DNA of 64,000 bases from CAZVRZ01 sp964629965 (GCA_964629965.1 CAZVRZ010000005.1:23543-87542), one strand, 5' to 3'. Shown: positions 1 to 9,381, numbered from the stretch's first letter. Program-made: numbers and translations. The notes: generated by a model not told the origin, from the letters alone.

Positions 1-371
1 CGGATCCAGTAGGCACTTTAGTAGATTTACGTCACAATTATCTAAAACCACAAGGGAGGCTTCTATTAGAAGTTCCCAATTTATATGGTCATGACTCTTT
101 TGAGATTGCTCATCTTCTTGCTTTTAGTTCGCATACGCTCAGACAGGTTCTCGCCCGAGCCGGGTATGATGTTCTGACGATGCAAACGCATGGCCGGCCG
201 CGTTCCAGGCTGATTCCTCTTTATATATCTGTGTTGGCTTGTCCCGGCGATAATCCTGCCAAGCAAGTTGTTCCAGAACGTTTTGTTGCTTATAAACGCC
301 GCCTGGGAATGTTTTATCGCCGAATAGCGACGCGCTTGTCTCCTTCTTCGGCCTGGCTGCCTGTGGAGTAA
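1..371 (+). CDS. SAM-dependent methyltransferase, C-terminal part (cut by window edge)
   Basis: The reading frame is open from base 3 to a TAA stop at 369-371, so the gene begins outside the window. The visible part (about 122 residues) starts with a stretch ending LKPQGRLLLEVPN, which is the beta-strand and turn typical of the end of the Rossmann core in class I SAM methyltransferases. It is followed by a short His-rich helix and the segment HTLRQVLARAGYDVL, the usual last helix and strand of the Methyltransf_23-type fold. The SAM-binding glycine motif would lie upstream and is not visible. The C-terminus is basic (KRRLGMFYRRIATR). It lies 13 bases before the SpsF-like gene and is probably in the same operon, so a sugar or glycan methylation role is inferred, not shown. 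Confidence 0.75.
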   Translation, partial: DPVGTLVDLRHNYLKPQGRLLLEVPNLYGHDSFEIAHLLAFSSHTLRQVLARAGYDVLTMQTHGRPRSRLIPLYISVLACPGDNPAKQVVPERFVAYKRRLGMFYRRIATRLSPSSAWLPVE

Positions 372-384
372 AGAAGGATTTTTA

Positions 385-1242
385 ATGAATACAGTTGCTA
401 TTGTTCAGGCGCGTATGATCTCTTCCAGGCTGCCGGGGAAGGTGCTTTTAGATGCCGGAGGAAAACCGCTCCTTTTGCATACGGTTGAGCGCCTGAAGCG
501 TGCTGGCATGCTTTCTCAGGTGGTTGTAGCCACCACTACCGATCCCACAGATGATGCTGTAATTGATTTTTGCAAGCAACATAAGTTTGAGTGTTTCCGT
601 GGCAGCTTGCACGATGTTTTGGATCGTTTTTACCAGGCTGCCCGGCTGTACGAGGCAGATATTGTTGTTCGGATCACGGCAGATTGTCCATTAATTGATC
701 CTGCAGTGGTAGATCTGACAATTCGAGGCTTCGCAGGAGAAGATCTGGATGTTCCGATTACCATGAGCCGGAGCGAGCATTCGGCGTTGGATGGCAGGTT
801 CCCCTATGATTTCGCTGCGAATCGTTTGCCGCCTCCATGGAAACGATCTTATCCCATTGGATTGGATACGGAAGTGTGTTCGTTCCTCGCATTGGAGAAA
901 GCATGGCAAGAGGCAGATCGGAAGTACCAGCGCGAACATGTGATGCCTTACCTGTACGATGATATTGGCGTTGATAACGAACAAGTCTCGCGTTTTCGCA
1001 TATTACAAATTCATCATGACCCAGATTATGGTCATCTACGCTGGACGGTGGACACCTCTGAGGATTTGGAAGTCGTTCGCCGCATCCTGGCGTATTTTCA
1101 ACCGGGTTACGATTTTTCCTGGCTGGAGATCGTTAACTTGTTGGAACATCATCCAGAATTGATCCAGTTGAACGCTGCCGTAAAACACAAATCAGCATTT
1201 GATGTTGATCACCGGAATAAAACTGATGATTATAGAGAGTAA
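385..1242 (+). CDS. SpsF-like cytidylyltransferase family protein
   Basis: A 285-residue protein with the nucleotidyltransferase signature VQARMISSRLPGKVL at residues 7-21, characteristic of the SpsF / acylneuraminate cytidylyltransferase family. RITADCPLIDP near residue 95-105 supplies the Asp that binds the metal-nucleotide. The family transfers CMP (or another nucleotide) to sugars used for surface polysaccharide or flagellar glycan. The ATG at 385 follows GAAGGA at 373-378 with six-base spacing, which supports the start. It lies about 7 kb upstream of a second, fused CMP-sugar synthetase and NeuB, so it may activate another sugar of the same pathway. The exact substrate cannot be read from the sequence. 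Confidence 0.85.
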   Translation: MNTVAIVQARMISSRLPGKVLLDAGGKPLLLHTVERLKRAGMLSQVVVATTTDPTDDAVIDFCKQHKFECFRGSLHDVLDRFYQAARLYEADIVVRITADCPLIDPAVVDLTIRGFAGEDLDVPITMSRSEHSALDGRFPYDFAANRLPPPWKRSYPIGLDTEVCSFLALEKAWQEADRKYQREHVMPYLYDDIGVDNEQVSRFRILQIHHDPDYGHLRWTVDTSEDLEVVRRILAYFQPGYDFSWLEIVNLLEHHPELIQLNAAVKHKSAFDVDHRNKTDDYRE

Positions 1243-1248
1243 AGGATA

Positions 1249-2199
1249 ATGACTGAAAAACCATCTATACTAACGATTTTTACGGCGCCCAAGCCGTTTA
1301 CTAATCCACATATCACCACTATTCAACGCAACGCGATCAAATCTTGGGTAAGCCTGGGAGATGAGGTAAGGGTCATCTTAATGGGTGACGAAGCAGGCAT
1401 GGCGGAAGAGGCAGCCCGCTTGGGTATCGAGCATATGCCCGATGTAGAACGTAGCGAAAGTGGTACACCCTTTATTCCTTCCATGTTCGAGTTGGCGCGC
1501 CTGCGTACCGCCAGCCCTTTCCTGGCATGTTTGAATGCTGATGTGATGATGCTCCCCGATATGCTTACAACAACTCTGCAGATAGCGAAGCAGTTTGATA
1601 AGTTCTTGGTTGTTGGGCAGCGTTGGGATGCAGATGTGCGAGAGGAGTTGGAATTCGGCGCTGATTGGGATGCTATGCTGCTTGCCTTGATAAACGAGCG
1701 CGGTCGTCCCCATCGTGCTGTGGGTAGCGATTACTTTATCTTCCCACGAGATTGTTTCACTAATGTTCCAAAATTCGCCATCGGTCGGTCTGGCTGGGAC
1801 AACTGGATGATATATCATACTCGCCGGACAGGATGGCCTGCGATTGATGCCACCGGAGCGATCACGGTTATTCATCAGGATCATGATTACAGCCATTTAC
1901 CGAATAACGAGCCCCCATACCGTTTGCCGGAAACTTTGCGCAACATTCGTTTGGCTGGCGGACGGCGCACGATTTTTTTACTGGTAGATACGGATCACCA
2001 TTTCAAGGATGGGAACTTGCAACCCATTCCGGTTCGAGGGGGAAAACTTGTCCGAGAGATTGAGACATTTCCAATACGCAAGCTCGGCTCCACGGCGCTG
2101 GCCGAAATCTTCTTCATGATCTTCCATCCGCTCCAGGCATTCAAAGAATGGCGCGGCAGGTTAACTTATAAGTTCAATCAGGTTCTTAAACGTAAGTGA
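1249..2199 (+). CDS. Putative GT-A glycosyltransferase
   Basis: A 316-residue soluble protein. It opens with an ordinary GT-A beginning (LTIFTAPKPF followed by a helix ending KSWVSLGDEVRVILMGD) and carries LNADVMMLP around residues 95-103, in the position of the DxD metal-binding motif, here NAD. A later WDNWMIYHT segment and a His/Asp stretch (HQDHDYSHL) are plausible acceptor or metal-contact loops. No transmembrane segment is obvious; the C-terminus is basic. AAAGGA lies just before the ATG. Its stop (TGA 2197-2199) overlaps the GTG start of the next gene, so translation is probably coupled. The family is recognisable only as a nucleotide-sugar transferase; donor and acceptor are unknown. 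Confidence 0.65.
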   Translation: MTEKPSILTIFTAPKPFTNPHITTIQRNAIKSWVSLGDEVRVILMGDEAGMAEEAARLGIEHMPDVERSESGTPFIPSMFELARLRTASPFLACLNADVMMLPDMLTTTLQIAKQFDKFLVVGQRWDADVREELEFGADWDAMLLALINERGRPHRAVGSDYFIFPRDCFTNVPKFAIGRSGWDNWMIYHTRRTGWPAIDATGAITVIHQDHDYSHLPNNEPPYRLPETLRNIRLAGGRRTIFLLVDTDHHFKDGNLQPIPVRGGKLVREIETFPIRKLGSTALAEIFFMIFHPLQAFKEWRGRLTYKFNQVLKRK

Positions 2200-3164
2200 G
2201 TGTGGTGATGCGTAAAGGACAAAACCCCGCTAAATTTATTGGACAGGTTGCCAAACCCGAACGGATTACAGTAGCTGTTCTAAACTATATACCGTTTCTC
2301 AGTGGATATTATGCGCAGATGTTGGACGTGCTGCGAACTTGCCTTGGAAGTATTTGGGAAAATACCGATCTGCCATATGATCTGCTGGTTTTTGACAACG
2401 GGAGCTGCCAGGAAGCCGTCGATTTCCTGATGGATGCCCAAGATAATGGGAAAATTCAATATTTGCTCCTATCCGAGAAGAATCTGGGTAAGGGCGGCGC
2501 CTGGAATCTCATGCTGGATGCTGCTCCTGGTGAAATTATTGCCTATGCAGACAATGATGCTTTTTTATATGCTGGCTGGCTTTCGAAATCGGTGCAAATA
2601 CTTGAAGCATTTCCGAATGCCGGAATGGTGACCAGCCGGCCTTTTCGAACCAACATGGACTATTGCACTAGCACGCTTGCCTGGGCTGAGCAAACCCCTG
2701 GTGTAGAAATTCAGTGCGGACAGTTTATCCCCTGGGAAGAATTCCGGGCTTTTGATATGAGTCTGGGTCAGGCGGAGGATGAAGTACGTCACCGGTATGA
2801 AAATACCCAAGATATCCGCTTGACTTACAATGGACTAACAGCCCAGGTGGGCGCCAGTCACTGGCAGTTTGTTACCTATAAATCGCTTATCCACCAGTTT
2901 CTCCCCTTTGACATGGATCGCCCAATGGGGCAAGTCAAGCAATTGGATCAACGATTAAATGCGGCAGGATATTTGCGCTTGATGCCGGTCGAATTCCTGG
3001 CGCAAAATATGAGCAACCGTTTGGATTGGATCCATACTCCCGTGGATATGCAGAAGAGCGCCGTTGTATCCGGCGGCCTCTGGAAACGGATCATCCAGCT
3101 CCCATTAGTAAAACGTGTATTGCTGGGGATGTATGATCGGATTTTCCGTTGGTATTATGAGTAA
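2196..3164 (+). CDS. Family 2 glycosyltransferase
   Basis: A GT2-type protein of up to 322 residues. The core contains YDLLVFDNGSC (donor-binding strand), NLGKGGAWNLMLDAAPGE, and AYADNDAFL, where DND is the metal-binding DxD equivalent. These are in the usual GT2 order. The GTG at 2196 overlaps the preceding stop; an in-frame ATG at 2208 is an alternative start and neither has a strong ribosome-binding site. No membrane segment is evident, and the C-terminus is basic and aromatic (MYDRIFRWYYE), possibly for membrane contact. It forms part of a run of three adjacent sugar transferases. Sugar specificity cannot be inferred. Confidence 0.8.
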   Translation: MSVVMRKGQNPAKFIGQVAKPERITVAVLNYIPFLSGYYAQMLDVLRTCLGSIWENTDLPYDLLVFDNGSCQEAVDFLMDAQDNGKIQYLLLSEKNLGKGGAWNLMLDAAPGEIIAYADNDAFLYAGWLSKSVQILEAFPNAGMVTSRPFRTNMDYCTSTLAWAEQTPGVEIQCGQFIPWEEFRAFDMSLGQAEDEVRHRYENTQDIRLTYNGLTAQVGASHWQFVTYKSLIHQFLPFDMDRPMGQVKQLDQRLNAAGYLRLMPVEFLAQNMSNRLDWIHTPVDMQKSAVVSGGLWKRIIQLPLVKRVLLGMYDRIFRWYYE

Positions 3165-3173
3165 CAAGGATAG

Positions 3174-4613
3174 ATGATGAGTTCAGAGACAGTTTTTATT
3201 TGTGCAGATCATGGATTAGCGTTGGTCTATTTCCTTCAAAGTGATGTGGTGACGACATTGCTGGATGCGGGGATGCGGATTGTCATCTTAACAGATGATG
3301 CTCTTAAAGAACAAATTCAACAACGTTTCGAGCGACCGGGCTTGACTGTGGAAGGACTGCGTTTTAAACAAGCCGGCCAATACAATGCAGAGCATTCTCC
3401 AGAAATGCAGTGGTGGCTTCACCTTTTCCGTCGCGTGGGCAGTTCGCGGCACATTAATACCGAGGCCATGGACAGTTATATCCGCCAGGTTGCGTTTGAA
3501 GAAGGTCGCCGCCGCCGTTTATTGATGCCCTTGGCTTCAGCCATAGTGGCAGTGTTACGCCGTTCTAAATTCGCTCGGCAAAACCTGGTCAGATTTCAGG
3601 CTCGCTATAACCCACATTTGTATGGAGATTTGTTCGAGCGGTATCAGCCGAAGCTGGTGGTCGCCAGTACAACGGGCTGGCGCCTGGATCGTTATTTGTT
3701 GCGGGAAGCCGCCGAGCGCGGTATTGCCACTGCCGCGGTGATCGTTGGTTGGGATAATCCCAGTAGTTATGGCATCCCGGCTGCCCGGGTGGATTGGATC
3801 ACATGTTGGTCTCAAATCCAGAAGGAAGAACTGGTGTTGGGTTCAGATTGGCAGCCCGAACGCGTCAACGTTGCCGGGATTCCATCCTACGATGGCTATT
3901 TCCGGAAAGAATGGCTGATCCCCCGGGACGAATATTTCCAAATCCATGGGTTAGATCCTCAGCGGAAGCTGCTGGGGTACGCTGCCAGTTTTGTCAGCTT
4001 TGCACCAAATTATCGTAATGTGGAAGCCCTGGCAAGGATGGTAGCTTCGGATGCTTTAGCTGAACCCTCGCAGTTATTGATTCGCCTGCACCCTAATCAT
4101 TTTATGGATGTTCATCTTTATCAAAATGAGCGCGAGAGAATTGAAAGGTTGTCACAGGAATTACCGCACGTTCACGTGGTTGAACCGGCGCCAATGGGTG
4201 GTTCTTTAGGCTATTATTCGGGAGAAGATATGCCGGAGAAGACCTCGATGATGGCGCATTCGGAGGTCTTCCTGACAGTTTACTCTACCATGGTGGTGGA
4301 GTGCGCCATTCACGATCGTCCCATCGTCAGCGTTTGTTTGGATACTCCTGGAGGTTGGAATTGGCCCCAAAAATTCTCTTTACCCCTTTCTGAAATAGGT
4401 AATTGGCCTACCCATTCTCGTTTCCGTCAGGCAAAAGCCGGGCGGGTGGCCTTGACTGAGGCCGAGTTGTCTGAGGCGATCAATTTTTACCTGCAAAACC
4501 CGTTGGCTGATCATGATCAGCGGCGCGCTTTCATTACGCAAGAATGCACCTATACGGATGGTAGCGCTGGAAAACGTACTGCTCAGTATCTATTATCCTT
4601 ACTAACATCCTGA
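3174..4613 (+). CDS. GT-B glycosyl/glycerophosphotransferase-like protein
   Basis: A 479-residue soluble protein that looks like a GT-B enzyme of the capsule-synthesis / CDP-glycerol transferase type. The N-terminal half has a Rossmann-like start (VFICADHGLALVYFLQSDVV). The C-terminal half has LLIRLHPNH at about residues 303-311 and a loop with VFLTVYSTMVVECAIHDRPIVSV, which matches the His-Pro and Ser/Thr-Glu nucleotide-binding elements seen in such enzymes. Two ATG codons occur at 3174 and 3177; AAGGA at 3166-3170 suits 3177 better. It resembles in layout the 553-residue protein at 10260 but is not an obvious close paralogue. The linkage made is unknown. Confidence 0.65.
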   Translation: MMSSETVFICADHGLALVYFLQSDVVTTLLDAGMRIVILTDDALKEQIQQRFERPGLTVEGLRFKQAGQYNAEHSPEMQWWLHLFRRVGSSRHINTEAMDSYIRQVAFEEGRRRRLLMPLASAIVAVLRRSKFARQNLVRFQARYNPHLYGDLFERYQPKLVVASTTGWRLDRYLLREAAERGIATAAVIVGWDNPSSYGIPAARVDWITCWSQIQKEELVLGSDWQPERVNVAGIPSYDGYFRKEWLIPRDEYFQIHGLDPQRKLLGYAASFVSFAPNYRNVEALARMVASDALAEPSQLLIRLHPNHFMDVHLYQNERERIERLSQELPHVHVVEPAPMGGSLGYYSGEDMPEKTSMMAHSEVFLTVYSTMVVECAIHDRPIVSVCLDTPGGWNWPQKFSLPLSEIGNWPTHSRFRQAKAGRVALTEAELSEAINFYLQNPLADHDQRRAFITQECTYTDGSAGKRTAQYLLSLLTS

Positions 4614-4617
4614 GTAT

Positions 4618-6240
4618 TTGGCAGCGATGAACCTGGGCGATCTTCTAAAATCATTTCACCGGGCAGATTGGCTTTCCCTGGCAGTACTAAGCCTGGTTGC
4701 CGCTGCAGCGTTTGCTTTGTTGTATTACAGCACGCCTGTCGGCCTTGGAATGGTGAATGACACCTTTGCTTATGTTGCCGGTGCCCACGGTATATTGGAT
4801 GGTAAGGGCTACAGTCGCCTGGCGGGTGAAGGTGAAGTAAAACCGATCACGCATTTTCCCCCCATGTTTTCTTTCGTATTGGCAGTGATGGGATTGTCAG
4901 GGATTGATGTGATCCGTTTGGCGCGGCTGGATATCTTATTACTCTTTGCCGGAAGCACCTTTCTCGTAGGAATACAACTCTGGTTGATCACACGCTCGCG
5001 CCTGTGGGGCCTGCTTGGAGCCGTGTTGTTCATGTCAAGCGGTATTTTTTTACGAACCTACGCCATGTTGATGAGCGAGCCTTTGTTCATTTTTCTAAGC
5101 CTCATCAGCAATCTATCGCTGGCATACTTTATAAGAGTAAATAAGTATCGTTACCTTGTGATAGCAGGATTACTGGCAGGCATGACAACGTTAACGCGTT
5201 ATGCCGGGTTGGCATTATTGCTGACATCAGCAGTGGTTTTAATAGCATTTGAGAAGGATGTCCGGCGACTTATCCGCAGCGAGGTCGTTTATTTCTTGAG
5301 CAGCGCCGTTCTGATCATACCCTGGTTGGTGCGCAACCAGATCGTTGCAGGCAATGCCACCAACCGTCAGTTGGTGTACCACGTTATGGATCCAGAAAAG
5401 ATCCATAGTGGCTTGGTAAACTTTCTGGATTGGTTGCTTCCGGGAATATTGTTTAATCGATTGATCGCACTGCCATGGTTATCAGGCTTAATATCAGCAG
5501 GGATTGGATTGCTGGTTGTCGTTATTTCGATCATTGCCTGGTTGTGGTATCGTTCGACCGCCCGGCCTGTGAATATAGTAAACTTTGCATCTTCCTTTGG
5601 CCCAGCCTTATTCTTGCTTCACAGCCTGTATATTTGGGTTTATTTTCTGGCCATTGTGATTACAATCCTGTTTTATGATGCCAGTACACCTTTTGAAAAT
5701 CGCATCCTGATGCCTGCGGAAGTGTCTTTGTTGATCGTTATTCTATCTTTGGCGGCTAGGGCTTGGTTTTTGCGAGGGCGGGCAGCCAAAATCATCTTGT
5801 TGGCTGTGGTGGTATTTTACAGCTATGGCTGGATTGATGAAGGCTGGCAAACGATGGAGGCGCTCCGGCAAAATGGTTTGGGTTTTGCTGCTACCTCCTG
5901 GCGCAGTTCGAAAACAATTGAAATGATCCGCGACTTGCCGCAAGATATGTTGATCTATTCTAATCGCCAGACTGCGATTTACCTGTTATCTCGACGATCA
6001 GCCTATGTTTTGCCCACCCCAGTTGATCCATCTACTTCTCAACCTCGCGCAGATTACCAGGCTGAATTGGCCCAAATGCGAGCCAATATTCATGCAGGGC
6101 GAGCGGTCTTGATCTATTTCTTTGATCAAGGCGAGCTTAGCCAGGAAGATTCTTTATGGTTTGATGAATTACGTCAGGGTCTAACTTTGTGGTATCGTTT
6201 TGGAGATAGCAAGGTGTACAAAAGTGAGAACATTCCTTAG
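4618..6240 (+). CDS. Polytopic GT39/ArnT-like membrane glycosyltransferase
   Basis: About 540 residues with an N-terminal hydrophobic helix, a first external loop carrying NDTFAYVAGAHGI (the acidic residue and Tyr typical of the catalytic loop of GT39/GT83-type lipid-phosphate-sugar transferases), around ten further hydrophobic segments, and a soluble C-terminal domain of about 130 residues. Such enzymes transfer sugars from polyprenyl phosphate donors on the outer face of the membrane. The frame begins with TTG at 4618; an ATG at 4627 is an equally likely start, and neither has a clear ribosome-binding site. The protein is a clear paralogue of the one at 11918-13489: both share GYSRL/F, the PITxFPPM block and LTRYxGL. 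Substrate unknown. Confidence 0.75.
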   Translation: MAAMNLGDLLKSFHRADWLSLAVLSLVAAAAFALLYYSTPVGLGMVNDTFAYVAGAHGILDGKGYSRLAGEGEVKPITHFPPMFSFVLAVMGLSGIDVIRLARLDILLLFAGSTFLVGIQLWLITRSRLWGLLGAVLFMSSGIFLRTYAMLMSEPLFIFLSLISNLSLAYFIRVNKYRYLVIAGLLAGMTTLTRYAGLALLLTSAVVLIAFEKDVRRLIRSEVVYFLSSAVLIIPWLVRNQIVAGNATNRQLVYHVMDPEKIHSGLVNFLDWLLPGILFNRLIALPWLSGLISAGIGLLVVVISIIAWLWYRSTARPVNIVNFASSFGPALFLLHSLYIWVYFLAIVITILFYDASTPFENRILMPAEVSLLIVILSLAARAWFLRGRAAKIILLAVVVFYSYGWIDEGWQTMEALRQNGLGFAATSWRSSKTIEMIRDLPQDMLIYSNRQTAIYLLSRRSAYVLPTPVDPSTSQPRADYQAELAQMRANIHAGRAVLIYFFDQGELSQEDSLWFDELRQGLTLWYRFGDSKVYKSENIP

Positions 6241-6252
6241 GAGTATGATCGT

Positions 6253-7248
6253 ATGAGATTTGTAATCGCAGGGTTCGGTTCGATTGGCCGGCGACATTTT
6301 AGAAATTTATTGTCCCTGGGTGAACGGGATATTATTCTGTATCGCACTGGGCATAGCACGCTGCCTGATGATGAGTTAGCCGGGTTTATTGTGAAAAACG
6401 ATTTGGATGCTGCCCTGGCTCACGGCCCAGATGCAGTCATTGTGGCCAATCCGACTGCGCTCCACTTGGACGTAGCCATCCCGGCGGCTCAAGCCGGCTG
6501 TCATTTGTTCTTGGAGAAACCGATTTCACATTCGCTGGAACGCTCTGATGAACTGTCTGGGATCGTTGAAAGCCAGGGTCTACAGGTTCTGGTAGGGTTT
6601 CAGCTCCGTTTTCATCCTGGCTTGCAGAAGATTGCAGCTTTGCTTTCGGCAGGCGCCATTGGGCAGCTCCTCTCGTTTCGGGCCCATTGGGGAGAATACT
6701 TGCCTAACTGGCATCCTTGGGAAGATTACCGCCAGGGATATGCTGCCCGCAACGACCTGGGCGGTGGGGTAGTTCTAACGCTATGCCACCCCCTGGACTA
6801 TTTGCGATGGTTCTTTGGCGACGTGGAAGCTTTGTGGTCGTTTACATCGCAAGCGGGCCTGAAGATGCCGGTAGAAGATACTGCAGAGATTGGATTAAAG
6901 TTCCGAGATGTTTTAGGTAGTGTGCATTTGAACTATAATCAACGACCTCCGGTGCATAACCTGGAAATTGTTGGATCGCAGGGAACCATTCGATGGGATA
7001 ATACCGATGGCGCAGTTGTATTATCCCAAGCGAATGCGGATGGTTCGCCCGGTGAATGGCAAAGATTCCCTGCCCCTGAAGGCTTTGAACGTAATATGCT
7101 GTTTATTCGTGAAATGGAGAATTTTTTGGGTACTGTCAGGGGGTTCAATAAACCTATGTGTACATTGCAAGACGGTATCCAGGCCTTGAAAGTTTCTCTT
7201 TCTGCAGTTGAGTCGGCTCGATCTGGCTCATTACAAAAGTTGAAATAA
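6253..7248 (+). CDS. Gfo/Idh/MocA family NAD(P)-dependent oxidoreductase
   Basis: A 331-residue protein with an N-terminal Rossmann fold: FVIAGFGSIGRRHFRNLL at residues 3-20 is the dinucleotide-binding loop. It also has VANPTALH and the family hallmark LFLEKPIS at about residue 92, whose Lys is the catalytic residue. The second half is the alpha/beta substrate domain with GGGVVLTLCHPLDYLRWFFG. Such enzymes oxidise or reduce sugar hydroxyls on nucleotide-sugars or free sugars. ATG 6253 is preceded by TTAGGAGTATGATC. It sits directly before the PtmA-like SDR and the CMP-nonulosonate genes, so a step in nonulosonate precursor or amino-sugar supply is inferred. Confidence 0.9.
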   Translation: MRFVIAGFGSIGRRHFRNLLSLGERDIILYRTGHSTLPDDELAGFIVKNDLDAALAHGPDAVIVANPTALHLDVAIPAAQAGCHLFLEKPISHSLERSDELSGIVESQGLQVLVGFQLRFHPGLQKIAALLSAGAIGQLLSFRAHWGEYLPNWHPWEDYRQGYAARNDLGGGVVLTLCHPLDYLRWFFGDVEALWSFTSQAGLKMPVEDTAEIGLKFRDVLGSVHLNYNQRPPVHNLEIVGSQGTIRWDNTDGAVVLSQANADGSPGEWQRFPAPEGFERNMLFIREMENFLGTVRGFNKPMCTLQDGIQALKVSLSAVESARSGSLQKLK

Positions 7249-7274
7249 ACCGTAAATTGTCAGGAGCAACCAAA

Positions 7275-8111
7275 GTGAAAAACTCAAAAATTTCCGAGAT
7301 GTTTGATTTGACTGGGCGCGTGGCGGTTGTCACAGGTGGTCCAGGTTTATTAGGTAAACAATTTTGTAAAACTCTTGCGGAAGCTGGCGCGGTGGTGGTA
7401 GTAGTGGATGTCAACGGTGAAGGAGCTTCCATGGTCGCAGAGGATCTCAAACAAGATGGATACCAGGCCCTGGCAGTTCCAACTGATATCAGGGAACCCG
7501 ATTCGGTGCAGAAGATGGTTGAGACGACTCTTAAAACATTCGGCAGGCTGGACATTCTGGTTAACAGTGCAGCTCTTGACCCGAAGTTTGATCCACAAGC
7601 ATTGGCAGCTCGCTCAACGCCCTTGGGAAGCTTCGAGGATTATCCTCTGGAGTCGTGGAAGCAGGCTTTGGATGTGAATTTGACTGGCATGTTTTTGTGC
7701 TGCCAGGCAGCGGTCCGACCGATGTTGGCGCAGGGAAAAGGCGTGATTATTAATATTTGCTCAACCTATGGACTGGTTGGACCCGACCAGCGCATCTACC
7801 AGCGTGATGGCAAGCAAACCTCTTATAAGCCGGTTTATTATACGGTTACCAAAGCTGGAGTTCTTGGTATGACCCACTATCTTTCGACTTATTATGCAGG
7901 TAAGGATATCCGGGTTAATGCTCTGACGCCTGGAGGGGTTTACAATGGGCATGATGATGTTTTTCTGAAAGCTTATTCTGCACGGGCGGTGATGGGCCGA
8001 ATGGCAAAACAATATGAAATGAACGGCGCGATCTTGTTCCTGGCGTCGGATGCATCTTCGTATATGACCGGCGCCAACCTGGTGGTTGACGGGGGATGGA
8101 CGGCATGGTAA
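7275..8111 (+). CDS. PtmA-like short-chain dehydrogenase/reductase
   Basis: A 278-residue classical SDR. It has VAVVTGGPGLLGKQF (the TGxxxGxG cofactor motif, near residue 16), LVNSAA, a catalytic Ser in NICSTYGLVGP, and YYTVTKAG with the YxxxK pair. The C-terminus is SYMTGANLVVDGG. The insert around DQRIYQRDGKQTSYKP and the ending resemble PtmA-type SDRs of Campylobacter flagellin-glycan (legionaminic acid) loci; this similarity is from memory. The frame extends to TTG 7257, but AGGAG at 7262-7266 places the start at GTG 7275. It overlaps the next gene. A role in making the amino-sugar precursor for a nonulosonate is inferred. Confidence 0.88.
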   Translation: MKNSKISEMFDLTGRVAVVTGGPGLLGKQFCKTLAEAGAVVVVVDVNGEGASMVAEDLKQDGYQALAVPTDIREPDSVQKMVETTLKTFGRLDILVNSAALDPKFDPQALAARSTPLGSFEDYPLESWKQALDVNLTGMFLCCQAAVRPMLAQGKGVIINICSTYGLVGPDQRIYQRDGKQTSYKPVYYTVTKAGVLGMTHYLSTYYAGKDIRVNALTPGGVYNGHDDVFLKAYSARAVMGRMAKQYEMNGAILFLASDASSYMTGANLVVDGGWTAW

Positions 8112-9373
8112 CGAAGCAGGTAGAGTCACAAAATCTTGCGGCTAAGGAAAATATACAGAAAGAAGTATTGGCTATTATCCCGGCGCGGGGTGGTTCGAAG
8201 AGTATTCCCCGCAAGAATATCTTGCCGTTTGCCGGTCATCCATTGCTTTCCTACAGCATTGCAGCCGCTTTACAAGCCAACCTGGTGACACGGGTCATCG
8301 TTTCAACGGACGATCCAGAGATTGCGGATGTGGCTCGGCGCTATGATGCTGAAATTCCATTCATCCGTCCTGCTGAGTTAGCACAGGATAATACGCTCGA
8401 TTTGCCTGTTTTTGAGCATGCCCTGGCATGGCTGGCGGAAAACGAAAATTATCACCCCGAAATGGTTATCCAACTCCGGCCTACTTCTCCTGTACGTCCG
8501 GTGGGCCTGGTTGATCAAGCGATCAGTCTGCTGCGAGAACATCCGGAAGCCGACTCGGCGCGCGGAATTGTACCCTCCGGTCAAAACCCCTTCAAGATGT
8601 GGCAGATTGGCGCCGATGGATTTATACAACCTCTTTTACGCGTGGACGGGATAGCCGAACCTTATAATGCTCCCCGGCAGGCGCTGCCACAAACCTACTG
8701 GCAGACCGGGCATATCGATGCCATTCGAACGGATTGTATCCTTACAAAGAAATCCTTGACGGGCGATCACAGATTGCCCTTGATCTTAGATCCTCGTTAC
8801 ACTGTAGATATCGATACACGTAACGATTGGCAGCGCGCCGAATGGTTGGTTGCTTTTGGCGGATTGGACCTGGTGCGCCCCGGACCGTCACGCCGTTCTT
8901 TACCAGATAAAATAGAAATGGTGATTTTCGACTTCGATGGCGTCATGACGGATAATCGTGTTTGGGTGGACCAAGATGGCCGCGAGATGGTGGCTGCTTA
9001 CCGCAGCGATAGTATTGGAATCAACCGGCTGCAGAAAGCTGGCGTGTTGACAGTGGTGCTTTCGACCGAGACGAATCCCGTGGTCACAGCGCGTTGTAAG
9101 AAAATAGGCCTGCCCTGCGTTCAAAGTTCTTTCGATAAGGCGGCTTCTTTGTCTGCTCTCTTTGCGGAGTATAAAGTGAATCCGCAAAATTCCATTTATG
9201 TTGGGAATGATATCAATGATATGCCTTGCTTCCCCCTGGTTGGCTGTGCGGTGGTGGTAGCAGATGCCCAGGCGGAAGTTCTTGCCCAGGCAGACCTGGT
9301 GCTGTCGCATTCTGGTGGACATGGGGCGGTACGAGAAATTTGTGATCTGGTGTTTCAAAAAAATCAAAAATAG
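8105..9373 (+). CDS. neuA: CMP-nonulosonate synthetase fused to KdsC-like HAD phosphatase
   Basis: A 422-residue two-domain protein. Residues about 15-250 are an acylneuraminate cytidylyltransferase: IIPARGGSKSIPRKN is the CTP-binding P-loop-like motif, and LRPTSPVR is a family block. Residues about 270-420 are a HAD phosphatase of the KdsC type. Motif I is DFDGVMTDN with Asp276 and Asp278, a Lys lies in SFDKAAS, and motif IV is GNDINDMP with Asp369 and Asp373, so the acidic and Lys catalytic residues are intact. Motif II reads LSTE rather than the usual Ser/Thr-Gly. The protein could both dephosphorylate a nonulosonate-9-phosphate and activate the product with CTP. ATG 8096 is an alternative start; the G-rich tract at 8091-8095 is better spaced for ATG 8105. 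Confidence 0.9.
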   Translation: MVTKQVESQNLAAKENIQKEVLAIIPARGGSKSIPRKNILPFAGHPLLSYSIAAALQANLVTRVIVSTDDPEIADVARRYDAEIPFIRPAELAQDNTLDLPVFEHALAWLAENENYHPEMVIQLRPTSPVRPVGLVDQAISLLREHPEADSARGIVPSGQNPFKMWQIGADGFIQPLLRVDGIAEPYNAPRQALPQTYWQTGHIDAIRTDCILTKKSLTGDHRLPLILDPRYTVDIDTRNDWQRAEWLVAFGGLDLVRPGPSRRSLPDKIEMVIFDFDGVMTDNRVWVDQDGREMVAAYRSDSIGINRLQKAGVLTVVLSTETNPVVTARCKKIGLPCVQSSFDKAASLSALFAEYKVNPQNSIYVGNDINDMPCFPLVGCAVVVADAQAEVLAQADLVLSHSGGHGAVREICDLVFQKNQK

Positions 9374-9381
9374 GAGTTTAT

